Shown here one piece after another: positions 33,764-45,504 of a stretch of 64,000 bases of DNA. The notes beneath the pieces are model-generated. The model searched no databases, had not been told where the DNA came from, and saw only the letters and a list, made by a program, of their open reading frames with translations. The stretch is from Henckelia pumila. Taxonomy: Eukaryota > Streptophyta > Magnoliopsida > Lamiales > Gesneriaceae. The DNA is taken from contig NC_133122.1 in the NCBI RefSeq assembly GCF_033568475.1, forward strand, positions 148,132,861 to 148,196,860. The letters run 5' to 3'. Each line of letters starts with the position of its first letter. Positions within the stretch are counted from its first letter, which is position 1. Position numbers and translations under genes: made by a program.

Positions 33764-34275
33764 ATTGTTGTAATATTTCTCTTTCTATTGTAATAAGTTT
33801 TCGTTTATGTATTTCAAGAATGAGGCTACTATGAGTAGCTAAACAAGTTGTCTTCTCCTCTTCAAAGGAGTTGATTTATGTAATAATATTATGTCTGAAT
33901 AATTTTTCTAAAGTCTCTTGTTCTTTCATGTTCATATTTTATAATTAAATTTATATACCATACGCCTTAAGGTAGAAAACGAATTAAGGCTGTGCTGGGT
34001 GTCGTTGAAGGAGCTTGTGCAGAAACCATCTGTTGCGACTGCGTGGTTGGAGTGTGAGGAGCACTTCGTAAAACTTGGCAGGTATGACCCGACGACATTA
34101 TGGTCAAAGAGGTATTTAAATTTGATTTACTTTACGGAAGCATGTTGGACCATAATCTAAAGTATATAGGCTGAAAACCTTACGCAACCAATAGTTTTTC
34201 ACGACATGAACTGGTTCGATAGGTAAAACAACGCCAAAGTACAAAAGATTAGTTGAATACTTGTTTAATCAAAAT

Positions 34276-34370
34276 TGGGGACCACTAGGGAGTGCAAACT
34301 AAAAAATTTGAATGTAGGGAGTTGGGAAAAATTTATGTTTAGGTTTAGGGATTTTAAAATAATTACCCCT
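34276..34370 (+). repeat. Right arm of imperfect inverted repeat around the pararetrovirus
   Basis: This is the partner of 16926-17013, sharing in inverted form TAGGGRGTGCAAA, AGGGAGTTGGGA and a GTTTRGGTTTRGG stretch. Confidence 0.55.
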
Positions 34371-35372
34371 TATTTTAATCAAACCAATTTCATGACATAA
34401 TAAATCTTTTTCTTCTTATAGTTATACCATATCTAATTTGTGGATGTTCTTGCAACTTAAAATATTTAATAATTTTTGTCAAAAAAATATTTAATTATTA
34501 AATTTTCGAAAAGAGTAAATATCTAATCTATTTAATTAAATTCAAAATCCTTTCAAGAAATATTTTGAGAAGGGAAAGTAAGATTATCTTATAATAACCC
34601 CATAAATAAAATGATCTTATTTTAAAACTCAAGTATATAAAGAAATGACATATTAGTCTTATGAAAATATGAAATCATTGGATGGGGGTAATTTTGTAAG
34701 AAAACACAATAAATATACAAAATAAAATGTGATTATAAATTTTTGAAGTGTAAATATCATCTCCCTATTTTCAAATATAATCATTATTTTCAATTAATTT
34801 TTCATTCACCTATCAAAAGATTCTTTAACTGTATAATATCTTTATTTGACTCGATAAAAAGAATCACTATCTCAACGTAATACATTTTATAATTACTGTA
34901 AGAAAAAGAATTTCGAACAAACACCTAACTATTTTTTAATGTATACCCTTAAACTTAAAAGCACTGTCAGAAATATATATCCTGAAATTTCAGAAACTAA
35001 AAACGAGAGCTCATAAAAACACCTGAAGATTTTTTCCCAAAAAAAAAAAAAAAACCTGAACAAGGAAAAGCGACGAAATGAATATTTTACAAAATTCGAT
35101 GTTTACTACATTATTGATTTGATGAATTGGACACAAAGACAAAAATGCTCAAGTTTTAATTGCTAATTTGTTGTAAAACAAACCCGTAATATATACTCGT
35201 CTAAAAGAAAAAATTGCATGATGAAAAGCAATCTCAAACTAGATGGTTTTTCTAACTACGGGGCTAATCATGTTCTCCAGAGGTTCCCTTCCCCTAGATA
35301 GCCTTGGATGATCTTCAAGGGAGGAAATCCCTTGGAGCTGCGGACTTGAGATATGAAAAATTCACAAGCTTA
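34371..35372. other. Gene-free AT-rich DNA
   Basis: No gene, tRNA or clear mobile element was recognised. Confidence 0.5.
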
Positions 35373-35638
35373 TCTATACCTATATATTAAGTAAGAAGAC
35401 CTTTTGGTCTCTTGGTATGCCAATAAATTGAAAAAAAAAATTTGTTCCTTCCATTGTCTCAATTTTTTCCCTCCATTATAATTTATTTATTTATTTTATT
35501 TAACTATTTCTTTTCTTTTCACCTCAATTTTTGTATTTAATATATAATACAATCATTTTAACTAACATAATTAATTGAAATATAGTTTTATTATAAAAAC
35601 AAATTATTTAGCACGTAATGCGTGCAACAAGTTGCTAG
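35373..35638 (+). mobile_element. Short non-autonomous Helitron, 266 bp
   Basis: It starts TCTATACCTATATATTAAG and ends with the hairpin GCACGTAATGCGTGC, then CAACAAGTTGCTAG. Flanking bases are A (35372) and T (35639), the standard A^T target. It is related at both ends to the minus-strand copy at 4732-4999. No coding capacity. Confidence 0.85.
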
Positions 35639-36199
35639 TATATATATGATGTGAGAATTTTGGGAGGGATTTTATGCCCTTACAACCCGAAAACTGCTGA
35701 GCACTGCGTGTTGAAGCAAGGATGAAGGGAGATTAATTAGGATTTCACATCTACCGTCCTTCGCCCAAGCTTCTTTCTGCATTGGTGAAGTCCATAAATA
35801 TTTGGTTAGTGTAATATTGCCGATGCCTCATTAACTCGGGTTTAGATGTCAAGGTCTCATACATTTTGGCTTAGATAGACAGAGTTAGGGACCGAGCCAT
35901 AAATATAGTTCTGAGGCCTCTCTTAATCGAGCTTAGATGCCACAATCTCATACACTTGGGCTTAAGGTCACAGTCAAGGACTGAGCCAAAATATAATATT
36001 TTTTGAGTGCGGCACCAAAACCCTAAACCAATGCAAAAATAACCCAAAATAATAATAATTTGAATGCATGATGTATCACAATAAAATTATTATAGAAAAT
36101 CCACCTCGTTCTCATCTCTTTAATCGGGAGATCGCAAATATCCATCTCCAAATGGAAAGAAAATCCGATCATCATCGTCCATAATATGCAACAAGATGT

Positions 36200-36880
36200 T
36201 CTGGACCAATGGTATTAATTTCAGAAAACTTCAACGGTTAGATTTTTTGAAATCGCGTTTTCAAACAACCCATACAGAAACTATGTGAGAAGAGCAACAG
36301 ACTCCGTTCGGTCGAAAATATCCGAGTCTAACAGCATCAATGAATATGTCCACCATTCAGAATTTTTGAAAAGATGGTTTGAACATATGGTATAAATTTC
36401 GAAGAATTCCAACGGTTAGATCTTGCGAAAGCGCGTCTTAAAGCAGAACATGCATAAACTATGTGAGAAGAGCAGCTTCTGTTCGGCGGTCAAATTCCGA
36501 TTCTACAAGATATCAATCGCAATCTTCACCGTTCAGATTCTAGATAACATAATTATAAATATGTGTGCGAAATTTGAACTCGATCCAAAGGTTCAATTCT
36601 TCTAAAATACTTTTGCAGGTTGCCTGATGTGCAGGCCATGCGAAAATTCGAAAACCAATGTTATCGTGCGAGAAGAGCAGCTTCTGTTCGGTGGTAAAAA
36701 TCCAATTTTAACTGCCATGAATCATAATTTTCACCATTCATATTCTAAAAAACATAATTATAAATATTTATATCAAATCTGAACCCAATCCGACGGTTCA
36801 ATTATTCCAAACTACTTTTGCAAGTTGGCCGATGTGCAGGCCATTCAAAAATCCGAAAACCCACGTTCTCTTATTCTCGT
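36200..36880. repeat. Diverged tandem repeats, period about 180-210 bp
   Basis: The segment GAGAAGAGCARCTTCTGTTCGG recurs at about 36285, 36463 and 36669. The segment with AACGGTTAGAT or GGTTCAATT recurs at about 36230, 36408, 36585 and 36795. The paired CAGGTTGCC/GATGTGCAGGCCAT block occurs twice (36617 and 36832). The units are probably part of a larger unrecognised repeat, perhaps an LTR or a satellite-like array. No coding region is supported. Confidence 0.6.
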
Positions 36881-38340
36881 GTTGTTCTCTCATCAACATC
36901 TTAGGCTCGGTTCCCACAGAAGTCTCCAAATGTTAATATAGAAAAATATTGGGTAGACGTGACAACCTTTCTTAGTTAGAGCTTCCCCTTTTACCGTGGC
37001 TTCGTAACTCAGCCGGTTTCCTACACACAATAAACAGCTCGTGAATGTGCGTCGAAAGAGTTTTTCGACGTGACCACTCTAATTACTAAGTCAATATAGA
37101 GCTTATGGGAGAAGAAAACTCTAAGAAAATATGCATCTGCAATATATTGTGTATGAGATTGTGTATATTCTCAATGTTGTGTCAAGAATGAATCAAGCCT
37201 GGGTATTTATAGGCAAAGATTATAAGAGTCCTACCCAATTGAAAGCCAAGGAAGATTTGTTTCCTTTATGAATTCAAACTTTCATTTTTATAAAAATTCT
37301 TTACTTCTCCGGCTAGATATGCGGGGGTATCCAGATAAGAAATAATATATCTGATTTATCATCTTTCCAAACTCCACCTTGGTCCTCGGGTAATCTTTTC
37401 CGACCCCCCCCCCCCCTCGATCACGGGTCAAGACTCGAGCACTTATGGGGATATCATAACTCTTTATTAAAATTAAATTTGACCTCGTGTGCTTGCGAGC
37501 GATAGAAAACACGCAACGCCACTGAAGCAACATGGACGAGGAAGACACACTTGATAAATGATTCCTCTTTGTTATTTCTCCCTTGGGGGTGCTCTAAAGA
37601 ATATGAAAATGAATGAAAAGAAGTAAAATGATGTGTTTATAGATGATTTTTTAAAAAAAATTACAACAACTAATTAAATTAGACGTTGTACAACGGCTAA
37701 AATGCAACAACCAAATTCAATCAAAATGGAAATAATAAAATATTTTAAAAAATAAAAAGGAAGTCGTACCTGGTGCGCACTTGCTGCTAATATTTCACAC
37801 ACGCAGATTGATGCGGGGAAGAACATTTCTTGTGGAAGACATTTGGGATGCCGTTTTATGAGAATTGCAAAAATACTCATGATAAAAAAATAAATATCTA
37901 GTTGATCATGAAAAGTTTTATAATTAATAAGAAATAGTGTACATTCCAAGGTGTCTATCTAACATTACTCAGATGTCAAATATTTATTCCTTAGTTATGT
38001 ATGTACACCTAATTTATGTTTACTCGTGCATTTGCATATCGAATCCGCCGATGTCTTATTAATGAGTTTTGTACACGGTGACCGATGTGTCAAATAAGAT
38101 AGGAGAGAACGAAAAGTTTCTCTTCAAGTGACAAACGGATAGTAAGTTGCACATTTGATAGCTCGTCATGTTATTTTTACTTTTTTATGTGTCGAGTGGG
38201 TAAACTGTGTTTTATTTGTTTGGATTTCAAAAGTTGTACTTCATGAATTAATATAATATGGTTTTTTCTAAAATAAAAAAATGATAGTAAGTAAAATAGG
38301 TGGGTGTTAATTTCCAAATTATCATTCATGATATATTGTC
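36881..38340. other. Gene-free region
   Basis: No supported gene. It contains a C-run of 14 at about 37406. Minus-strand frames at 37288-37548 and 37674-37949 have no known domain. Confidence 0.5.
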
Positions 38341-38342
38341 CA

Positions 38343-38345
<3 letters not shown>

Positions 38346-38417
<72 letters not shown>
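38346..38417. repeat. ATT microsatellite followed by a T-run
   Basis: About 15 copies of ATT (to about 38391) run into some 25 consecutive T. The apparent tyrosine/phenylalanine-rich frame here is an artefact of this repeat. Confidence 0.95.
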
Positions 38418-38424
<7 letters not shown>

Positions 38425-38575
38425 ATAAAATAAAAGAAAGGGACGAGTGTTATCTGGGATGCTCGGTAATGCTGAATAATGGATACTCATGAGGGAAACT
38501 GGTATCGCTTTGTGAGGTCATGGCAATTGTCATTTTTACATTTCAACATACATTTGCTTACAACTTCTGTGGCTT

Positions 38576-39173
38576 GGGTATTTGGCCAAGCTTATTAAAA
38601 AGAGTTTATAAGCTTTTAGAGCTTAAAAACTGTTTTAGGAGTTTATACGTTGTTAGAAATTATTTTAAAAATAAGCTGTTAAAGTGTTTGGATAAACTTA
38701 TTTTAAATAACTTAAAAATATTGATGTGTTTGGTATTATAAGATCTTTTTATCGTCAAAATTACCAAAAAGGGTATAATTATATGAAAATAATGTTTCGA
38801 GTTATACATATATGAAAATAGTTTTAGAATAAACATATATTAAAAAATAAATTTTTATAATATTTTATTTTAGAAAAATTTATGTGATTTGGAATTTTTT
38901 TTAAAAAATAATATTTAATATTTAATGGGTGGAGGATATGATGGAGATTTATTAAAATATTAAAGGATATTTTAAAGAGATAAAATATTAAAATAAGATA
39001 TTTTTGAAAAAAGTATCTCCCCCCTTATTTTTTTAAAAACAACTTATAAGCTGTCAAACAACTTATTTTGACAGCTTATAAGCTAAAATTTGCCAAACAA
39101 AAATTTAGAGCTTAAAAACTCTAAAACAACTTATAAGGTGTTTGAAAGAGCTTTTAAGCTCTGCCAAACACCC
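38576..39173. mobile_element. Foldback MITE, about 600 bp
   Basis: The left end GGGTATTTGGCCAAGCTTA is matched in inverted form by the right end (GGGTGTTTGGCAGAGCTTA on the other strand). AGCTTATAAGCT-type palindromes repeat throughout both arms. A clean target duplication was not identified. The interior is AT-rich and non-coding; short frames such as 38520-38741 are part of it. Confidence 0.65.
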
Positions 39174-40883
39174 TCTTAAACAACTTTGTGGAGTTTCAGA
39201 TTTACCATATGAGAATAAATCAGGCATATCGTCGCTATTTTTTTTTAAAAAAAATTAAAATTGAGGTAATTTGCTTTATGTCACGTTCTCAGTTTAGTTT
39301 CCCGTTTTTGGGCGTCCTATATATATTTTTTGTTTCTTTTTCGGATTTGGTCTTCCTCTTAATTTGAATGTTAAAAAGAGACATTTTTAGGGCATAATCC
39401 ATCATAAAACATAAGCATATTGATTTTTGGCAACAAAAAAACTACTTTAATTGAATGAGACGATGAACGATTAATTTTCTTTTATAGCTAACCCTAGGTG
39501 CCAATATAATATTTAAGAAAAGTAAAACTATTTCATCTCACACATTGTTGGGATCTTATAGTAGAATAAAGATTATTTTTTGTATTTTTTTAGAAATTAG
39601 TTGAATGAAATACTCTCTTCGTCTCGATTATTATATAGGTAACGTTTTCTTTTTCTTTGTCCGAAATATATAGACATATAATATTTAGTAATATTTTTTT
39701 ACACTCTTTTACTAATATATATAGGGTGTGTTTGGTGGGTAGTATTAGCAAGGTTAGTGAATTCTAAAATAGGATAATCCATGGTTTGGTTGCATATTTG
39801 ATAATTGTGCCTAATATATCCTACATGGGATAGAGGTGTATTAATGTGTATTAAATAAACTCAGCTGAGAGCCATATATTATTTATCCTTCTTTTTATAC
39901 TCCTATATCGTTCCAAGAATACCCCTCAGATTTTTATGATTTATATGTCGCGATGAAATTGAAACTTAAGATTTGGGTTTTCCTCTTTCAACGATAAACT
40001 CCTCCGATTTGCAGGTAACTCTGGTGCACCATTATCGTTGACGTTTATATCCAGGAACTTTGGTTGCCATCAATTGATTTCTGACGTATTCTTTTCTTTA
40101 CGTCTTTGCAGAGGCATTTTCAGGAAGCAACATTAATCAGGTAAGCTTGTAGATGTTATTAGTCACGACATTTAATTTAATGTGTGAGGAGAATAGTTGA
40201 AATTCACAAAACTTCTAATGGAGAACAAACGAGTGGAATTCATAAGGATACCAAACTTTTTGCATAGTATCGAACCTTATGTCAGTGTTCGTGGTTTTTG
40301 CCCATTTGCCTTTGATGCCATATCTGTAAAAATCCACTGTAATACATCTTTGTTATTGGTTGACCACAAAAGCCATCGTTGGTCCCCAATTATTCTTTAG
40401 AGTAGGTTATATATGAACATATATACCACAGTAATTAAGACATATGTTAATATTTTGCCTTCACTGCAAAGTGCTCGACACTGTTTCATGTGGAGTCTGT
40501 GTTTGGTTAACGATTTTGAGATGTGATTTTACTTTGGGAAGGAATGAGCGTGGCTTCGACCATATGGTGATGACCTAAAACAATACTTGTTAGGTGTGAT
40601 AACCACTTCATACAATTTTTTTGAAACAACATGTAAAACTTAAAATCTGTTGCGTAACCAGATTACATATTGTGTCCATTAATGTTGTTAACATTTTTTA
40701 CTTGTAATTTTGTGTGAAGTATCTTGGAAGATGGCCATTAAGCGTAGGCATGTTGTACTTTTGGTGATGCTTCACCAAATTATGTGTTAGTCAATGTTGA
40801 TATTGTTACTTGTGAGATGATATCTACAAAAAAGGCATGCCAAACGACTCCATGACAAGCGTAGAACATCAGGATCATATAGC

Positions 40884-42126
40884 ATGACCAGCAAAATAAA
40901 TGTGCAAATGAACCATTTGCACAGGATTATTAACATAGGATATGTGCAGTGTGTAGTGAACTTAAGGATGAATAGGAATGCATTTGCACGATTGTGTTAC
41001 TTGGTAACTCATGTTGGAGGATTAGTAGAGGGGAGATATGTGCGTATTGAAGAGAAAGTTGCTATGTTTCTGTCTATACTAGCCCATCACAAGAAAAATC
41101 GAGTGGTTGGTCATGACTATGTACGTAGTGGACATACCATCAATACCCATTTTCATGAAGTTCTCCAATCAATACTCATGTTACATCCATTACTGCTGGT
41201 TAAACCGTCACCTGTTGATGATACTTGCAGTAATGATAATTGGAAATGATTTAAGGTAACTTGAGTTGTTGTTTTCTTGTCTTGTACAAAATATACATTC
41301 ATCCGGTTTAATTGGTTCATTGAGATTGTATTTGTACAGGGATTTCTTGGTGCTTTGGACGGAACATATATCAGTGTAAATGTACCGTCCACGGAAAAGG
41401 CACGATATAGAACAATAAAAGGTACAATTTCAGTCAACGTTCTTGGGGTTTGCGACCGTGACATGAAGTTTATATATGCACTTACGGGGTGGGAGGGCTC
41501 TGCAATAGATTCGAGAGTTCTACGTGATGCCTTGACTGGTGAAGATGTATTTAAAGTTCCTAGAGGTTATTCACATATTCTCATATTTTTATAGAGTTTT
41601 AAATGCTTTAATGTACGTTTAAAACTTATTTGTTGGATCTAAAAATATGTTTTGTAGTGTATTTATGCTTTGAAACTAAATTTTTTATCCTATATTTGAC
41701 AATGGATATGCGAACGTCGAGGGATTTTTGACTTCTTTTAGACGAGTACGCTATCATAGAGATGCTTGGAGGAATCGCGCAATTGGTCCCAAAAATTATA
41801 AGGAGTTATTCAACTGGAGACATTCACAAGCTCAAAACTTAATCGAAAGAGCCTTCATTTTTTTTTAAAAAAACTGATGGGCCATACTACGGAGTCCTTC
41901 TTTCTACCCATTGAAAACACAAAACAAAATCATCTTGGCTTGTATGTTGTTGCATAACTTCATCAGAACTGAAATGCCCGATGATCCCATTGAGGAATTA
42001 AACGACAAGGTTGTTAGTCCAAGCCATGAGTCAAATGATGATTTCATCAACAACTTTGAATCCTCTGATGTTTGGGATATATGGAGGGAGAACCTTGCAA
42101 TGTCGATGTGGAATTCTTTCCATTAA
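40884..42126 (+). pseudogene. PIF/Harbinger DDE transposase (HARBI1/ALP1-like), degraded
   Basis: The N-terminal helical part (RMNRNAFARLCYLV, HDYVRSGHTINTHFHEVL) is followed by a TGA at 41247-41249 where Trp is usual (NWK-stop-FK). A GT-AG intron (41256-41339) leads into GFLGALDGTYI, the first catalytic Asp. Then come the DRDMKFIYALTGWEGSAIDSRVL region (second Asp) and, after another intron-like gap, DNGYANVEGF with RRVRYH. NLIERAF supplies the Glu. A frameshift near 41870 separates it from the C-terminal KIILACMLLHNFIR...WRENLAMSMWN end. The enzyme cut and joined its element with a Myb partner; this copy has at least one stop and one frameshift. Confidence 0.85.
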
Positions 42127-42392
42127 GAACTCAAGTTGTATTATACTTTGTAGTAATGTTTGAGTGAATGTAGTGATTGCATAATGTGGTATTTTTAATT
42201 TCTGACCTTTTTCAATGTAATTGCAACGTGTGGTATTTTGTGGTTGAAACATTTATTTTGATTGGTTAGTGTTTATTCACTTTTTTATGGATATAAATGT
42301 ATTTCTGAGTACAAAACTTTATTGTTTGTGAATTCACCTATGGATTGTATTTCATTTGATAATAGGACCACACTAACGCTAAAGTGCAACAT

Positions 42393-43480
42393 AATGAAAA
42401 GTAGATCATCGGTTCATAGCAGTGTAGGCAAGGCAGGAAGACTTATAAGACAAGAGGCACTTGTAGTGAACGTGAAGAAGAGGTTCTCATACAAGCACTA
42501 AAAGAGACTTCCAGTGAAGGTTGGAAGAGCGGTAACGGGTTTCGACCGGGGTACTTGGGATTTCTGGAAAATCGTTTGAAAGCATCATTTCCTGAAGCAA
42601 ATTTACGTGGAAATCCCCAAATTCACTCTAAAGTTCATATGTGAAAGAAACTGTATGGTGCACTGGGGGGAATATTGAGTAAAAATGGAGTCTGATGGAA
42701 TGATATCGAGAAGACAATTGAATCATCAACCGACGTATGGAAAGTGCTTATTAAGTTATTCATTTTAAATTTACTGAGTTTCTTGTAACAAATAGCAATT
42801 CACCTACATTTTTTAATACATACGTAGACATACCACAATGTACGTACACTCAGACACAAGAGGTGGACCTATTACCATGACTGGGCAGAAATATTTGGTA
42901 ATGATCGGGCACACGGCGATAAACGTGATCACTTTGTCTCTACAGTTCAAGAAATCCTTGCGATGAAACCGGATGTGCCAATTGATACAATGATGAGCTT
43001 GGATGAACTATTTGATATTGATGAGGGAGCTGCTGAGTCGATGAATGTATCCGTGACACCCTCGTCCATACAAATTCTACTACTGCCAAAAAGAAGGGTA
43101 AAAAACGTAAGAAAAACGATGATGATGATGATGAGATTGTAGAAGCCTAACTACTTTTGCACACATGACCAAGGATACAATGAAAGACCTCATCAAAGAA
43201 TTGAAAACAGAGAAACAGACAGATGAGGAAAAGATGAATGTGCTGCAAGACAGTGTAGTTGCGGCGATGGAAACAATTCCTAAGTTGACCGAAGACGAGA
43301 AAGTCACTGTTACTGAGTTATTGGTGGACAACCACACAAAGTTATCATTGTTCTTGCGGTACAAGCATCCCGAAAGATTGAGCTTAGCGAGACGATTATT
43401 AAGGGGGGGGGGGACCATTTTTTGGTTTTTGAAGTGTTGCATTTGGTTGGTTTGCACTGAAGTTAGCTGCAGCGGTTGAT
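42393..43480 (+). pseudogene. Myb/SANT-like partner protein of PIF/Harbinger, degraded
   Basis: Pieces in several frames spell a Myb/SANT-like DNA-binding protein. REEEVLIQALKE with GWKSGNGFRPGYL is followed by TGA codons near 42640 and 42690. After an intron-like gap come RWTYYHDWAEIFGNDRAHG, a DELFDIDEG segment, a lysine-rich nuclear-localisation-like run plus five Asp (about 43083-43136), and a helical C-terminus at 43165-43400. In PIF/Harbinger elements this protein brings the transposase to the nucleus and the element ends. Frameshifts near 42455, 43075 and 43150 and a G-run at 43401 make it dead. Confidence 0.75.
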
Positions 43481-43559
43481 AAGGACTTCAAAGTGCATTT
43501 TGAAGAGACGGTGACACAGATGCAAATGGTTTTGGCTAAATACTCCCTTGGAGTCCCTA

Positions 43560-44440
43560 GATTTTGTTAAGCTTGTTGTCATGTTGACATCAAACTTTAT
43601 ATTAAATATTACCATTTAACTTTTGTACAATCAAATAAGATTCGTGGTGAAATGGTGACAAACGAGTTTATTTGTATAACTGAAACGAGTTTGTTCGGAG
43701 CTTCAGTTTACATCACATTGGTTTGCTATTTAACATGTATTTTTTTGTGCATTTTTATGTCATTTTTGTCCTATCTCTTGCTTTCGCAAATCATGACATG
43801 GTGTACTTGCTGGAAATATTGGTTGGAGTTTTGTGCTTGAAATATTGGAGTGATTTGGAAATGTGGTTGCTGGAAATATTGTTTGGCAATATTGGTCAAG
43901 TATTTGGTGCTTCACTGATTCAGTTTATAAGAAGCAAGAAAATGTGCAGTGAGTATATCTTGGTTTAAAGCTTATCCTATTTGACTCTTGAGTTACATGA
44001 GTTCATCCTTACATAATATTTGGACTAACTTCAGCTTGGGCTGTAAAGCACCCATAGTTTTGAGTCGCTTGATGATCAAGGATCGCTAATCACAAACACT
44101 TGAGTACGTTTAAATGAACAAAATTCATAAGGAGACACATATGTATGAGGACGTCATTTTCAAGCCATTTTCTACCAATATAAACATGATTTCACAGGCA
44201 TGACAGGGTACGATTATACATTCCAAAACATATATTATGGCATCACAGTACATACACAAATTTATACTTCATGTTGGACCTCTCACTTAGTTAGACACTA
44301 GAGTTATCCACGTGCTGCACATAACACTTCTAACAACACAGAAAATGATCTAACAAAAACTTGCCGAAAATGGTTTGCAAAATATGAGGTACAAACACAA
44401 AACAAAGAATTTGCATACGCAAAAAAAGTTGATTCCCCCC
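43560..44440. other. Internal gene-free part of the Harbinger-like element
   Basis: No supported gene. Frames at 43652-43968 are rich in Leu, Phe and Cys and look like untranslated AT-rich sequence. Confidence 0.4.
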
Positions 44441-45504
44441 TCACTTCAATAATTCGAGGACGTGAGTTGAAGCTGCCTGGGTCACCACTAGGGATGACAA
44501 TGGGTCGGGTCTAAACCCGACCGCGCATCAAACCTGCCCCGGCGGGGCAGGTTTAGACCCACCTAAGCGGGTCCAAAAGCGGGTCCGGGTCGGATCTCGG
44601 GTTTGGCCAAACCCGCCCCGTACCCGCCCCGCCATAATATATATATGTATATAAATTTAAAATATACATTTATATATATAAATATAAAGTATATATGTAA
44701 TATTAATAATATATAATATATTTTGATACTAAATAATTAACATTTTATCCATAATTTGAGTGTATAATATTATTGGATTGAAATGAATTTATTTTATTAT
44801 GATATGTTTTATAAAAATATATAATTACAATATTTTTTAGCTAATTATTATTAATTAATTACAAGTTGATAAATTTTAACTTGTGAGAATATTTTTTTTG
44901 TCTTAAAAATTAGCAATATATATTTGAAATTAAATTTAATGATTTTTTTAATTTTTAAACTTTTAATTTAATAAATTTAAAAATATTTAATTTTTTGCGG
45001 GTCCAACGGGTCTAACCCGGATTGGATCCATCGGGTTCGCACGCGCGGGGGGTGGGGGGTGGGGGGTCCAAACGAAAGGGGGGCGAGTCCCGGGTTCAGC
45101 CAAACCCGCCTCGTTGCCATCCCTACTGGCCACTGTGAATCAGAGTTGCTGTATTCAACGAACACAAGGGAAGTATCATTGCTGGTAGCATCATCTGAGG
45201 AGCCTTGACATTTATCTTCTTCACTAACACTGTCAACATCGAGAAACGATGGTTCGGAAGAAGTATTGCTGGACTCGTCTGTTGATTCACTTCCAGCATT
45301 AGAGTCACTAAAAATTTCGTCTTCGTCGTCTGAAGAAAGCATCACCACTTCCCCATCTTTATCAATTTCGAAGTCTTCATCATCTTCTACCTCTTTCGCA
45401 TATTCTGAATCGCTTGACAAGATAATTATTTCAATTGATTCATCCTTCCTTATGTTGTTGGTTGGTATGGAATTAGATGATGAAGAGCTAATCCCAGCAG
45501 ACAT
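44441..45504 (-). CDS. Acidic Ser/Asp/Glu-rich protein with two SUMO-interaction-like motifs, 3' end interrupted by a MITE
   Basis: The present frame (44977-45504, 175 aa) starts MSAGISSSSSN. Motifs IEIIILSSDSE (residues 24-34) and EVVMLSSDDEDE (52-63) match the SUMO-interacting pattern: a hydrophobic tetrad next to Ser/Asp/Glu. The rest to about residue 128 is acidic and Ser-rich, probably disordered. From about residue 131 the frame runs into the MITE at 44490-45124, so the last 45 or so residues are transposon sequence. Before that insertion the frame would have ended 14 codons past the site, at 44441-44443. An upstream exon is possible. No known family is recognised. Its place beside the domain gene at 46315-56170, same strand, within the Harbinger-like bounds suggests an accessory or captured gene. 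Confidence 0.5.
44490..45124. mobile_element. MITE, 635 bp, with 3-bp target duplication ACT
   Basis: It starts AGGGATGACAATGGGTCGGG and ends, inverted, AGGGATGGCAACGAGGCGGG. ACT flanks both sides (44487-44489 and 45125-45127). Ends are GC-rich with CGGGTCTAAACCCG palindromes; the middle is very AT-rich. A 3-bp duplication fits CACTA or Harbinger elements. It sits inside the acidic-protein gene. A similar GGGTCGGACCCGCCGGGTTTGGG-like sequence begins at the right edge of the window (63950 on). Confidence 0.75.

Larger units (their letters stand above)
17014..34275 (+). mobile_element. Endogenous pararetrovirus (Caulimoviridae), about unit length, split by a retrotransposon
   Basis: Viral-type genes are tightly packed on the plus strand: a small leader gene, a coiled-coil protein, coat protein with zinc knuckle, movement protein, protease-RT-RNase H, then a transactivator-like protein. 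A Met-tRNA primer site lies at 17169. A TATA box and polyadenylation signal lie near 33700-33763, so the copy is linearised within the leader. There are no LTRs and no integrase. With the 10.2-kb retrotransposon at 18448-28671 removed, the copy is about 7.0 kb. Coat protein upstream of movement protein recalls solendoviruses or cavemoviruses; genus is inference. It carries frameshifts, stops and a polymerase deletion, so it is a defective relic. Exact ends are estimates. Confidence 0.85.

Noticed and set aside
36200..36880. Possible CRISPR-like spacing of short repeats
   Set aside because: The repeats are long, diverged and not separated by uniform spacers, and this is plant nuclear DNA.
37288..37949. 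Two minus-strand frames of 86 and 91 codons
   Set aside because: No recognised domain, no conserved pattern and a C-run inside the first. Treated as chance frames.
38304..38492. Frame rich in tyrosine and phenylalanine
   Set aside because: It is the translation of the ATT microsatellite and T-run.
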